This document shows positions 36,181 to 48,600 of a DNA stretch of 64,000 bases, piece after piece; within the stretch, counting starts at the first letter, position 1, and every line of letters starts with the position of its first letter. Source of the DNA: Lytechinus pictus (taxonomy: Eukaryota; Echinodermata; Echinoidea; Temnopleuroida; Toxopneustidae); NCBI RefSeq assembly GCF_037042905.1, contig NC_087257.1:9950001-10014000 (forward strand), in the 5' to 3' direction. The position numbers and the translations under genes are program-made. Below the pieces are notes generated by a model that saw nothing but the letters and a program-made list of their open reading frames with translations, was not told the origin of the DNA and did not search any database.

Positions 36181-38445
36181 AATAAGCCTGTTCACGGTTG
36201 TAAACTGCGCACGAGCGGAAAAAGGTCATTTGAGATAAACCATGAAGGTGGTTTTCAAATTCACTGACATAGGCATTTGTGATTTGATGATTATTCATGT
36301 ATTCCTTTCAAAATATTCATTTTATCACATCCAAGCTGAAGAGTAATAAATAGAGCCTTCATAATCACTGGTATTTGACAGTAGCCTAACAATAGTCAAA
36401 TGTGCCAAAGGCAGACAATAAAACAGATTTCCAAACTTTATCCCTGATGTACTATTCTAGTCACCTGGTCTATACAATGCATTTTGTTCTTAGAATTTGA
36501 ATACTCTACCGGTAAAGCTTACGCAACATCTACATTTGAAAATGATAGTGCTTATCCTAATGAAAAATCACAAAGGTCATTTGAGAAAAGTTGATCATGA
36601 GCTAACCGTGAACTGGCCTATTGCAGGAATGAAGCCGGCGTCTAAAGGTGGACTCGTTCCGAGGGAACGCAATAATTGTAGTCGCGAAGGCCCTTCTGTT
36701 GTATAGGGTTTGAGGCTATATGGGGCCTCTATGTTTTGAAACCAATTATATCATATTTAACAATAAAATCCCCTCAAAGTGTGTACCAAATCCTTCATTA
36801 TCTCTCCATTATCTCTCTATAAAAAAAATTATTGATGAGTTTTGTCGCCCCTCCTCGTTTTCGCATTTATTTACACACCCTGCCCTATCCCATCTCCGGA
36901 AAAATACATGCAACCGTGGACCTACTACAACATGATACAACCATCAGTAGCGTAGATATTGTGGACTTGTGGTACTGAACTCTCCCCCCAAAAAGGTCCC
37001 ACGGCCCCCCACCCCCGAAAAAAAAAAGAAAGACGGAACAGAAAGGAATTGAAACAAAAAGAAAATAATTATGATATTAGTTTCCGGGTATTTTGTTAAA
37101 GTATGTCACGTAATCTTTTTAAAAGTAATAATTTTGCTTGATTGTGGCTATCTAGATTTCCCCCTTATGCCATGCTGTGCCCCTCATTTATCTTATTAAT
37201 TACGCAACTGAAAGTCCTGATTGTGCCCCCTCACTCATGAGTTGACACATGGTACGCCACTGGTTACACGAGATTTGCTCCCGCGACAATTGCTCCGGGC
37301 TTAATTTCGTCTAAGATAGGATTGCAAATATATAGGTCTTATGTTAGGTTTAGGATTAGGGTATAGGGTATTGTGGGGTTTTGTAGGGTATTGTATCATA
37401 CTGTGTACGGTATAATAAACCCAGGGTTGAAGTAAGTCATTCGATTAGTGTGTGGAATTTAGAGCGGAGCAACTGTCGCCGGAACAAACGTCATGGAACC
37501 ACGCCACTGCCTTCGTTGAGAGCTCGAGCCTCCAGAAAATAAGACAGCACCTAAAGTGAAAGGCGATCTTGCAAAGTTAAAAATGTGTGGACAAAGTTCA
37601 ATGTGTGTCCATTGTTGAGAATGCATGGGGAAAGAACGATCAAATATTACTAAATATCCCACTTGCAATTTTGACAAGAATTTGTAAGATTACAATGATA
37701 AAGCAAACATAAGAGCTGCTGCCGGTTCGATGACATGTGAGCGATGTCCGACTGTACTTAAACGTTCAAACCCGGTGTCCAAAGTTCAGGTTAAGACTAA
37801 TTACTTGAGTAATTAATGAGAGAAAGCCCCATATGTAGCATTCCTTAGCAGCGTGGGGTTGAGAATCTTTCATCCGTACCAGGGAATTGATCTCGTGATC
37901 AGTTGTCATGCTTGTGTCATCAGCTCGCTATTGTTTTTCAACTCTTTGCTGAATCCCCTGAATCCTAGTTGATAATGCTTACATGGTTCACATATTGTGC
38001 AATCGAAGGGTCAGATAGTGTCAGGCCAGCCGGATCGCATGCTGTCCGCTAGATCACGTACGTTCTTCCGACAGAATCAAGTTCACGTCTTTCATTGTCA
38101 TCACATGGAAGCCATAAAATAAGCATCAATTCTAATGTTTTGAAGAACATTCACTCGTGACCGCTCATTGTGCATGTTGTATTGATCGAGGCACCTGGCT
38201 AATGGTACTCGTAAATATATTATGAAAGGTACCTTGATTCACCGTTAATAACTCCATACCCTGAGTCTCTGGATAAAAAAGACTTATATTGTTGTCAATC
38301 ATCTAGGACACTTCTGAATGTGACTATACATCTCACGTTTGCTCACTCGGACATATTTTCAGGTACGTATTTTTGTTTCGTTTTTGTAAACGATTCTCTG
38401 ATAAAAATAGGCCCTACTTGATATATGATTGATAGCTAATGTTAA

Positions 38446-39032
38446 AGGACACGTCCACCCCCAACAAAATGTTGTTTTGAAAAAAGGGAAAAATCCAACA
38501 AACACAACACTGAAAGTTTCATCAAAATCGGATGGAAAATGAGAAAGTTATGACATTTTCAATTTTCGCTTAATTTTACAAAATAGTTATATGCACATCC
38601 TGGTCAGTATCCAAATGAGGGAACTGATGACATCACTCACTCACTATTTCTTTTGTATTTTATTATATGAAATATGAAATATTCTAATTTTCTCCTGAAA
38701 CAAAGTTTTATTTTGCCCTGAACATGTGGAGTTACCATTGTTTAACATTTTATGGTTTAGTCAAGTTGGTCCTTAATAACAAATCTGTAAAAATTGAAAT
38801 ATTGTATAATTCAAACAATAAAAAACAAAAGAAATAGTGAGTGAGGGACATCATCGACATGATCGATTCTCTCATTTGCATGTGACTAAATTGTGCATAT
38901 AACTATTTTGTGAAAAATAAGCGAAACTTTAAAATGTCATAACTCTTATTTTACATCCGATTTTGATGAAATTTTCAGCATTATGCTTCTCTGATTTTTC
39001 AAATCAACATTTTTCTGAGGTGGACTTGACCT
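38446..39032. mobile_element. TTAA hairpin MITE (family B), copy 2, clean
   Basis: TTAA at 38442-38445 and 39033-39036. Ends 'aggacacgtccacccc' / 'gaggtggacttgacct'. The arms mirror each other over about 200 bp each, including 'tcatcaaaatcggatg' and 'catccgattttgatgaa'. 587 bp, no coding capacity. Confidence 0.88.
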
Positions 39033-39872
39033 TTAATATTTCAAACATGTCCAATGTTCTGAGGGAATTTTGTCAACAAAGCCTAATAATTCAATCCAAA
39101 CAACATGTTGATCGAGTTTGACCTCCGCTCAAAGTTACATTCAAATCAATTCAAATTCTTTCTGGTTAGGCATAAATGAAATATTAATGCAATGTATAGA
39201 AAAGTAGTATTTCTCCAACCCTTTTAAAGCCACGGCTTGAGATAGGCCTCCCCCTTTCTGGGTTGCCGATGAAATGACGATATGTTTATCATACCTATAT
39301 TGCCAAGGTCCGCGGAACCGGAGGGGATATTCAGTCCCTCCGTGCCCACCTATTCAGCAAACGTGTACAAATGGAATGACACTCTGGTTGAGTGTTTTTA
39401 AGGGGGGGGGGGTGGTCAGTCTCTCCTACTCCGCCCCCACTTTCAAAACCGTTCCAGGGCCCCAGAAAGGCAGCCCCGTAGCCTGCCTGGGTTCGATTCC
39501 TTCTCTTCCATGGCCGAAAAATGGCAAGCATAAAAAGGAGCATTAAAGGTCATCAATAAAAACTATTGGTTCGTTGTATCCGTAAATAATGACATCAGTT
39601 TTTTTTGTACATGTATCCAAGAACCTGCTTTTCTCCCGTATTTTTCTTGCTTTGAAAAATTCAGGGGGTTCGATCAAATCCCCCGAACCAGCTGGCTACG
39701 AGCTTGGATAGGTAATACTCTGATTTCAGACCTGTGTTATTTTATAAAGTAGTAAGTGTTTTCATATCATAATTATGCAGGGTCATACAGCTCACATTTT
39801 CCAAAGCTACATATCAAATTTTACAAGTAAGTTCACTCACGTGACAGCGAAGGGCCGGTTAACTGGAAAACT

Positions 39873-40013
39873 TTATTTTAGCATGGTATGGCCCTCAAGT
39901 GCTTCCCGAACACTTTCGTCTTCTAATTGTCGTTGAGTTAGAGCAATTTTTCTCGATTTCTTCAACTTCTCCGTCATATCCTTAGCTTTTGTAAAATCTT
40001 CTCTCAACACCAT
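39873..40013 (-). CDS. Candidate 46-aa antisense reading frame at b561 start
   Basis: Its ATG is the minus-strand half of the palindrome CCATGG whose plus-strand ATG starts the b561 gene. The 46-residue product would be soluble, highly charged and probably helical ('DFTKAKDMTEKLKKSRK', then 'LTQRQLEDESVREALEG'). An AATAAA overlaps its TAA stop. The frame also extends upstream to 40082 over the b561 exon. I do not recognise the protein. It could be a last exon of a minus-strand gene, an antisense small protein, or chance. Its composition is more protein-like than most random frames here. Confidence 0.3.
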   Translation of the reverse strand: MVLREDFTKAKDMTEKLKKSRKIALTQRQLEDESVREALEGHTMLK

Positions 40014-40231
40014 GGATCTCCCATCACCATCGTTCGTCAGGGATTTGAAGCGTCGCCTCTTCTTACCCCTGGTAATCTTCACCGAGATCTTGGGGGTGCT
40101 AGCTGTTGTCCTAGTAGGTGTTTGGGTTGCGTATTATCCTCTGCGGTCCGGATTTCATTGGGACACCCTAGGAAAGATCTATATCCACCCTTTTATGATG
40201 ACTTTGGGAATGGTGTTTGTTTTCGGGAACA
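40012..40231 (+). CDS. b561 gene 1 exon 1
   Basis: Start codon in CACCATGG context. A basic N-terminus ('KRRLF') is followed by TM1 and the TM2 start with His59-Pro. The donor is 'gtaagt' at 40232, phase 1. Confidence 0.92.
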
Positions 40232-43200
40232 GTAAGTATTCTTATACCCATCTATTTACAGCATTCAAATAAAGGGTTATCTAAAGTTTAACTATGTTCA
40301 CGTTCTTGTATTTATAAAAATTACGAAACGGTACCATATCACTGTTTGCTGAGTGAATCAATACCACAGTCACAGTTCCCCTATACGGCGGCCGTACGGT
40401 GGGTCAGCCGTTTTATTCATTTTCATCCATCCATCCATATTTCATTGTTCGAAACAGATCTGAATTGAAATACTCAAAAACTTTGCTTTGCCCGATTGAG
40501 ACCATGCCTATTATAGCAGGTACACAAAAATGTTCAAACGGCCTTCTTCGACTCGCCGTACGGCCGCCGTAGGGGAAATGTGCTTGTACCTCGGTCACAT
40601 TTGCTTTACGGCGGCCGTACGGTGAGTCGAAAACAGCCGTTTTAACATTTTTTTTGTACCAGCTACATAAAGGTGGTTTGAAGGAAAATGAATAAAACGG
40701 CTGTTTTCGACTCGCCGTACGGCCGCCGTAAAGCAAATGTGACCGAGGTATTAGGTATGAATGGGGCAGTTTCTTTAAAATGTTGGCGATAAACGAGTGA
40801 CAATTCTTGCAATCTAGTTTGCATGCATTGTTGCTATGTCTGGAGAGCCTCTTAAAAGCTTTAAATTTATCAAGAGCAATCGTTGTCTGAAATCTGACAC
40901 GCCGTTCAATCTGAGGAAGTTGATTGCGCAATCCATTTGATTTGATTAATTTATGTTCCACGTTAAAAAAGGAAACAATTTTCACAAGCATCTACTAACA
41001 CTGTAATTCAGACAACGCAAGAAAATTGACATGCAGAGGGATCTCCTGAAAAAAGAGAGAAGAAGATGGTGTGATGTGTGTAGTATATCAACAGTTCAAC
41101 ACTACTGAGATAAACATTAAGACAACATGAATTTCTTTTAAAATAATTGATCAGAATACTATACCACGGTAATTATTCATTTACCCAGGTACACTCATCT
41201 ATCGAGTCGGCGCCTTGATTCCAATCCGACGAAGGGTCATCAAAGCTTGCCATGCAGGCATGATGGTGATTGTGATCACATGCACAGCTTTGGGTATCTA
41301 CCTCGCCGTTACATCAATCGTCGGGAAGAGGCTACAGAACGTCCATGCCGTGTTGGGCATTGCGACAACCACTTTGTTCGTTTTACAGGTATTATGAGGG
41401 TGTTTGGGCTCAGCGACTTACGGGTAATTCAAGAGCAGAGTAAATGTAAAAACGTCCGTCAAAATTGACAAAGACGGCTGGGAGTCTTTGTCGAAAATCA
41501 GTCTCGTCCTGGACTCTGGACAAAGAACATACGTGCAATGTTTCGTCTGCTCCGAAACTTAGGCCCCTGATACACATGCGTCGGGTTTAAAGCCGTTCTT
41601 GACGCCGCCTTTGATGTACCCTTCTCCGGCGCCGGCTCGGACTGAGTCCACTTCTGGATGTGGTTTGAATGCAATCGGACTGAGTCCACTTCCGTAACAC
41701 CACAAGTGGACTCGGGCCGGTTTGACTAATGAACTACTGTATATAAATAGCGTTAACAAGTTATCAATCGTTATCCAGCCATCTCGCTGTCTTTAACCAT
41801 CGCGCACATGGTGCAATTGAACGATGTAAGATGTTGACTTGAAAAGTCAGGTGATTCGCGTCACGTGAATAGGCGCCATGAAGCCGGCTTATGTGTGGAC
41901 ACACATTGCAGGCTTCAGACCGCGTGTAACATGGGGATACTGTTCTCGAGGCAGCTTTAAGTTGCAGGCGTGAAGGCGGCTTGAAGCCCGGGTCGGGACC
42001 GGCTTCAAACCGGACACATTTGTATCAGGGGCCTTAGGACGAACCTGCTGTTTCGGTTCACCAATTTTTGTCAAAGACCTCTGAGCTGTTCATTGTCCTT
42101 TGACGGGCACTTTCAATACATTTACTATGTTCTTGAATCTGTCGTGCGTCGCGGAGCGAAAACTAATGGTTGGCTCTTATTTAAGGTTAACCAAGTCTAA
42201 CTTTATATTTAAAAAAAATCAAAGGAGCATAAATAATTATAGTCAGGTAGCTAGGCGACTTATGATCAAACGAACATGCCGATTGAGGTATTGGATCATT
42301 ATTGTCGAAATACAAATCTGGCATTGTATCTCTACTGTAAGTGGTTTCTACAAACGGAGGCGCCCAAAATAATGTCCCTTTTAAATAACAAAATATGTTG
42401 AAGAGAAAAACAGAATTCACTTCCTAAACACACCACAATTCGCGCACAATAGCATCAATGGTATTATAATAATAAGCGTAATTGAGATAGCTTTTTTCAA
42501 TTATGTGCTTAATAATTCAATTTTTATTATTGTTATTATCATTATCATTATTATTATTATAAAGTTATCTCGTTCGTCTGATTAAAAATCACATAACGGC
42601 CTGACTGATAGCGCTGGCATTTTTATGTATCAAAAAGTTTCACACATAACTGCATAATGATGTACACCAACAATGGTATACTAATAAAGGGGATTGGTAA
42701 CTTCACGCTCATTATAAGCCTATATCGCGTTGTATTTCATTTGTGAAATATAAATCATTTCAACTTAAAGTCCTCGTCGTTTAATGTATTGTGAATAAGT
42801 GCTTCTCTTTCTTTACTAGCAAAAGAACTTTTAGAATTGAAATATGAAATTCCCCTTCTCATTTGCGTAAAGGTCATGATGTACGTCCCTGAAAAATAGT
42901 GAAGTTAAATTTTGCAGCCGATTTTCATGATTTAGATGATTTTAAGAAATCTTCATCCATGCTCGTTCTATTGTATCTATATATAAATTTTATATCAACT
43001 TGTTTTGGGTGGACTTGAACGTCCCACTCTCTATGCGATGGTACGCCCTCTCCCCATCCCACCCCCCCCCCCAAAATGTACATGATTAGACTGAGCAACC
43101 TAACATCTTGCCACACGAGTCCAAATAAGGACTTTATTCTATAAACATGGTGAATCAATATATTAACCATACTTATATGCAATGGCAAAAAAAAAGGGAC

Positions 43201-45447
43201 GGAACCAGTGCATTTTGATAGGGGTGGGGGTGGTGGGGATCAGAACAATCTGGTGATGAATATGTTTTCCCCCAGTCGGGGTATCATGCAGAGATTTACA
43301 CACAACATTTAGGCCCGTATTCTGAAGTCGGGTTTAACTTAGACCATGGTCTAACTCTTTGCTAAAATTATGGGAAGCCAAATGTTTCAAAATTTTGTTT
43401 ATAGTAAATGTTTCTTATGTCCACTGTGCTCCTTATAATTCATTAATGGTGAAGACAACTGTCATACTTATCCTTCCCAGCCAGTAAATACTGTTTTGGG
43501 AGTCAAATGAGCTGATACATTGAACCTCTATTGTTTTAGAGATTTATGTAACAACTGGCTTTCCATAGTTAAACCACAACTTAAAACCAGAGTTAAATTA
43601 AACCAGAATTCAAAATACGGGCCACTTTGTCTTCTTTTCACGTCTTTATCACATATTACCCCTCACGTCCCCTTTCCCTTTCTTGCACCTTGAAAAATTA
43701 TGGAGTCGGTTGCCGCCCTTTTCTCAGTGGCGACCCCGGACTTTAAAGGTTTCTGTGAATTGATATGAGCATGCTGGTGTGTCAATGGTATAGATAAACT
43801 GTTGTGCATATTTTACTACCTCAAGATAAAATATTTGTTTTCATGTATCAGTAGTAGAGGTAAAGGAAGGCCTATATAAATTCATGCCGATTATGCTTCC
43901 CAGAGGCCTACATTTACCTTTACTCCTGATACATAAAACAAATACACATCTATTTATCTTTCTATTATAAAAATAATATAAGTTAGGTCATCATGACGGA
44001 CCAAAGTACAATTAATTAGACAAATAAAAACAAAACAGAAATTTTCGAAAGTCTTGCTTCCACCTGCACGCACACCTATACTGGTATAAGCTCTTTCTGA
44101 TTCCTGTTGGTGCCTTTACTTTATTAAAGAGGCGCAAGAAAGCAAAGCGAAAGAGCGAAAATTGTGATTTTTTTTTTTACAATGGAAATTTAATTTTGTG
44201 ATATATCTTTATGACAATATTAAGAAAATAGTATCACATTTCAGACCTTTTCCCTTCTTTGGCTTTCTTTATTTCCTGAGTCCTAAGATTTTTTTTAATT
44301 ATACATTTATTTATTCATTTATGTATTTATCTATCTATTTATTCATTAATTTTATTTATTTACTTATTTATTCATATATTTATTTTTATCTATTTATTTG
44401 TTCATTTATTATTTTTCAGTTATTTATTTTTATTTATTCATTTATTTATTTATTTAATCTATCTATTATTATTATTATATATATATATTTTTTTTTTTTG
44501 GGGGGGTCATGTATCCCAATCCAGCCCTCCCCTATATATACGCCATTGTGTATCCTCCCATAATGTTATTCCTTTCTTTTTGCAGTTTCTATGTGCGTTG
44601 TTTATCTTCGTCATACCTTTGGCGCCTAAATGGATCAAAGAGTCATACATGCATCTTCATGCTTTCTTTGGAACATTGACTTTAGTCTCTGCTACGGCTA
44701 CTTGTCTCACGGGTGTACAGTTGTAAGTATAGACAAGGAATGGGTGAACAGGGGGTCGTTTCATAAAGCTGTTTGAAAAACGACTGGTGAAACTTTCTTA
44801 CTCGCTAAATAATCACCAATGAACATCTTAATGGTGAATATCATTTACGACAAGAAAGGATCACCAGTTGAACTCAAACTCTTAACTTGCGAACAGCTTT
44901 ATGAAACAGCCCCCATGATTGGTAATACATATTTTTTCATTGCTTTCATTTAGAGCTTGATTGTATTTCTTGGGGAATGGTAGGGCATTTTTTAATAATA
45001 ACAACAATATTTATATATATATATTGTGGAAATTGAGCAGGGGAGCTAATTTCTATAAAATCCAAATTCATATTTCGGTCGCCCGCCCTAATAAAATTGG
45101 CCTACTTGAGCCACTCCTCTCCTGATTATAAAGCAGTTTAGGACTAACGTAATTCTGCAGAGTTTATCAAACTGTTCAATATGGCTTTGATTTTTTGAAA
45201 TAGGTTTTATCTACATTTAATCCTTACGACATCTGTTGTCATGGCAATGATAGCATGGAACAATTGGTAATTATAAACTTCAGTCTATGTTTTCCTGTGT
45301 TTTGTATTTTGCAGTGGTCAAAGTTTTTTCGGCAACCATCCAGCCATCTCACTGTCTTTAACCATCATAATACCGGCCTTCACAGCAACTGTCACGTACA
45401 TTCTCAGCAATGAGGTCTACAGGGCAAAGAATTCTCAAATCAATTAA
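40012..45447 (+). CDS. Cytochrome b561 family protein, gene 1 (complete)
   Basis: Exons 40012-40231, 41189-41388, 44586-44722 and 45315-45447; GT-AG throughout; phases 1, 0, 2; 229 aa ending in TAA. Cytochrome b561 proteins are six-helix membrane proteins that pass electrons, usually from ascorbate, across a membrane through two hemes. Four candidate heme histidines sit at usual spacing: His59 ('YIHPFM'), His95 ('KACHAG'), His126 ('NVHAVLG') and His165 ('LHAFFG'). 'LIYRV' after the second helix also fits the family. Length is normal. There is no DOMON or other added domain and no signal peptide. The start is chosen because upstream sequence is not open and ATG lies in CACCATGG context. Chromaffin-granule, lysosomal or duodenal type cannot be told from sequence alone. 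Confidence 0.92.
40361..40750. mobile_element. Two abutting palindromic MITEs with ACGGCGGCCGTACGG arms
   Basis: Four arms: 40361-40412, about 40540-40600, 40587-40645 and 40690-40750. The second pair is near perfect: 'tttgctttacggcggccgta' against 'tacggccgccgtaaagcaaa', reaching 'tacctcggtcac'/'gtgaccgaggta' at the ends. The first right arm and second left arm share the 'tacctcggtcac' bases. Arms are far richer in GC than the surroundings. Inside intron 1 of b561 gene 1. Confidence 0.82.
41189..41388 (+). CDS. b561 gene 1 exon 2
   Basis: Acceptor 'ttacccag'; encodes 'TLIYRVG', His95 and His126; ends 'TTACAG' before 'gtatta', phase 0. Confidence 0.92.
41400..42150. repeat. Dispersed hairpin repeat (family H), copy 4, interrupted
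   Basis: Left 'gtctttgtcgaaaatcagtc' and 'ggactctggacaaagaacat'; right 'tttcggttcaccaatttttg' and 'cgtgcgtcgcgga'. Split by the MITE at 41563-42033. Confidence 0.7.
41563..42033. mobile_element. MITE with GCCCCTGATACA ends and TTAG duplication
   Basis: Ends 'gcccctgatacacatg' and 'catttgtatcaggggc', flanked by TTAG on both sides (41559-41562 and 42034-42037). Removing the element restores the 'ctccgaaac..taggacgaa' junction seen uninterrupted at 63470. 471 bp, no transposase. Confidence 0.88.
42160..43311. other. b561 gene 1 intron 2, nothing recognised
   Basis: AT-rich; (TTA)n near 42520-42560 and a C run at 43061-43072. No exon or complete element seen. Confidence 0.45.
43312..43623. mobile_element. 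MITE with GGCCCGTATTCTGAA ends
   Basis: Left 'ggcccgtattctgaagtcgg' against right 'ccagaattcaaaatacgggc'; inner 'ttaacttagaccatggtcta'. Relative at 29149-29444. Confidence 0.78.
44290..44470. repeat. ATTT-rich minisatellite
   Basis: About 180 bp of (A/C)TTTATTTATT-type repeats, then (AT)n and a T/G run. The open reading frame over it is low-complexity and not a gene. Confidence 0.9.
44586..44722 (+). CDS. b561 gene 1 exon 3
   Basis: Acceptor 'ttttgcag'; encodes TM4 'FLCALFIFVIPL' and His165 in 'LHAFFG', then 'CLTGVQ'. Donor 'gtaagt', phase 2. A MITE begins 28 bp later. Confidence 0.92.
44751..44914. mobile_element. Small MITE, GTTTCATAAAGCTGTT ends
   Basis: 'gggggtcgtttcataaagct' against 'agctttatgaaacagccccc', with inner inverted 'aatggtgaat'-type parts. 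Confidence 0.82.
45315..45447 (+). CDS. b561 gene 1 exon 4
   Basis: Acceptor 'attttgcag'; encodes the sixth helix and a short polar tail ending Ser-Gln-Ile-Asn, then TAA at 45445-45447. Confidence 0.9.
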
Positions 45448-45654
45448 CAAATTGTCTGCTGATTTTTTGTGAATCACATGAGCTTTTCTTGGGAAGAGCT
45501 GGTTCCAGGGTTCCAGCACGCAACGGTTAGAGTCACCCGGAATCATCGTTGAGCGCGGCCATGTTTGGGCCATTTACGAAATACGGTGTCAGTACCAACC
45601 AGAGAAAACGTAAAATGTGGCCTTTATAGACAGGCGACTGCTCATAGAATTTTC

Positions 45655-48600
45655 CTTTATAGTCCAGTAGATATGTGAAAAAGATGCTCGAATCTGGCAG
45701 AAAGTGTGAAAGTTGTCATACAGGGGTATTTTTGGGCGCTGATTTCAAAAATTGCCGGCCCCAAGCGATTTGACCATCGGGTCGGCCGCCATTTTGAAAT
45801 CCAAGATGGCCGCCATGATAAATAATTAAATGTCAATTTCTTGAGTTTTACATGACATGTGACACTGAAATTTGGCATATAGGGGTATTTTGAGGCACTG
45901 ATTTCGAATATAGCCGGCCCCCAGCAATTTGACCATTTGGTCGGCGGCAAAATGGCCGCCATCTTGAAATCCAAGATGGCCGCCATGATATATTATTGCA
46001 ATCATTTTCTCGAGTTTTATATGAACTGCGGTATTGAAATTTGGCATATAGGCTTAATTTGGGGTGCTGATTTCAAATATTGCCGGCCCCAAGTGATTTG
46101 ACCATCGGGTCGGCCGCCATTTTGAAATCCAAGATGGCCGCCATTTTGAAATCATTAATGTAATTTTCTTGAGTTTTACATGACGTGTGACACTGAAATT
46201 TGGTATGTTGGGGTATATTTAGGCAATGATTTCAAATATTGCCGGCCCCCAGCAATTTGACCACTTGGTCAGCGGCTAAATGGCCGCCATTTTGAAATCC
46301 AAGATGGCCACCATGAAAAATCATTAAATGTCATTTTCTTGAGTTTTACATGATATGTGACACTGAAATTTGGCATATAGGCTTAATTTGGGGTGCTGAT
46401 TTCATGCTGCAAAATGGCCACCATCTTGAAATCTAGAGAGGATCGACTGTCATGAAAATTCATTAAAATCATTTTCTTGGTTTTAAATAATTTGAGGCAC
46501 TGCATTTTAGACATACAGGCAGGTTTTTGGCCTGCTGGTTTCAGAATATTGCTCCAATAATTGTGATATTTTATAACAAATCGACATGAAGAAAACTGCT
46601 CCAGACTTGAAGTACTGATGGTTATATAGTGGTATGATGATGATGATGAAATTAATATTAATGATGGATAATAATAATACATATTTTATTGTTCAAAATA
46701 GAATTCAGTAACAGAAATGCTCCGAAAATTTATTTTGCCCATACCTTGTAGATCGTGAGCCCGGCAGCAACTTAGCAGCGCCACATCGGACATTGCTCTA
46801 TTCCTTAAAAAGGGAAGTTCACCCCGGATAAAAGTTTGTTGAAAAAACACAAGAAAATATGATATAAAAAATCCATTTAAGATATCAGAATTTTAAGTTT
46901 TTGATTTGTAACGTCATATACTGTACGAGCAGCTGCCCCATTATGTTGTGTGATATAAAATGCATAAATGGTTCATCATGGTTAATTTTTTTCTTTCTGG
47001 AGCGGGTGTGAAATCATTTGTTTGTTGATATACTGAGGGTTCAATGAAAAACATTTTCATTTTTTTTAGGAGGCTACATTTCATTGATTTTTGTACTATA
47101 AGAAACATGGGGGAACTGCTTGCATCTCACGTCACAAATACACTAAATAAAATTCCAATAGCTTTTTAAATATTTGATGGAATTAATTTCCTCAAACCTT
47201 CAATATTTTTTTCATTATTTATTCTGTTATTGTTTCAATAAACTTTTTGTCAGGGTGACCTTCCCCTTTAATTCGTTGACCGCCAAACAGGGTAGAAGCA
47301 ACTCCCCTCTTTTAACATCGTTTGGTCTGATGATGTCGGAGCTTGATCTCCCGATTGTGAGGCGAACATGCTCCCATTGTCAGATTGTCAAACACGCGAT
47401 GGTTATCAATTGAATCGTTCAAAAGTAATTCCTGGAGATCGGTAAGATTCACTTTCAACCGCCTAGCATATAAATGATTGATATCAATAATAAATGGATT
47501 ACCATCAGTTAAACCATACATGAATTTTGATTCGTGCTATCATATTGTACTTATTTCCCCCACAATAATCAATATTTAGAACTAAGCTAGGTAATCATGT
47601 CCTTTGTGTCATGATGGGTCCTATGGGAATTTAAAATGGCAGATAAAGTGTGTTATGTGTTATATGTTCATTATCTATCCATATTTGAAATTAACATACA
47701 ATACAAGATTTTGCTTCATACCAATCTACAGTGTCACAGGTAATGTAGAATTCAGGAAAACATTTTTGAAAGATATTTCGTATTACCCACTTTAGATTTC
47801 AAAGTGGCGGTCATTTTCAGCTGACCCGGTGGATCAATCACTGGGGCAGCAATATTCTAAAACCAGCAGGCCCAAACCTGCCTGTATGTCTAAAATGCAG
47901 TGCCTCAAATTATTTAAAACTCAAGAAAATTATTTTAATGAATTTTCATGACAGTCGATCCTCTCTAGATTTCAAGATGGTGGCCATTTTGCAGCATATC
48001 TATTGGACAGATTACTGGGGGGAAATTTCAATACCCCAAGATGCCAAATTTCAAAATAATACCTACGTTATAATTATGATACTTGATTTTTTTAATGATT
48101 TTTTTTATGGCAGTCATCTTGGATTTCAAGATGGCTGCCATTTTGCAGCTGAGGTATCACGGGCCTAAAACATTTCCCATAGACTCGTGTGTTAAAGAGG
48201 CGCTCTAAAAAAAATAAGGATGAAATTCGAGAATTGAATGTTTACTACCTGTCCAGTGGATAGGATATATATCTGGCATTCTATATCTGACCAGAAAAGG
48301 GTACCTCGACCAGCTCATTTTAAAAATAAATCGGCATTTATGAAGACTACACCTGACAGGATCAAATTCATCACTTGATACAGTAAAATGGCAATACTTC
48401 TCCCGCCAGTATAAAGATAGTTCCAAAGTGGTGATATATCTTCCCAATTAAAAAAAAGGAAGTTCAATAAAGTTACCCTCCCCAGAATCAGTGTTAGATT
48501 ATCAATCATATTCATTCATTTTTGTCAATCAGCAATATCAAAATTAAAAATTGAGAATTAAATGGGTTGGCTCGAATGAATATCTTTGGCCCGTATAACC

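Larger units (their letters stand above)
30194..39870. other. Intergenic region: receptor 3' side to b561 gene 1
   Basis: No further coding exon recognised. The receptor 3' UTR must start at 30194, but its end cannot be fixed because AATAAA-like sites are frequent (for example 31667 and 32347). Complete or partial repeats are listed separately. Stretches with no recognised feature: 31150-32850, 33270-34330, 36720-38440 and 39040-39860. A short pair of ends 'ggtccgcggaaccgg' (39308) and 'aaaaccgttccagggcccc' (39445) may mark a small decayed element. Confidence 0.5.

Noticed and set aside
44198..44563. 121-codon reading frame rich in Ile, Tyr and Phe
   Set aside because: Low-complexity translation of an ATTT minisatellite.
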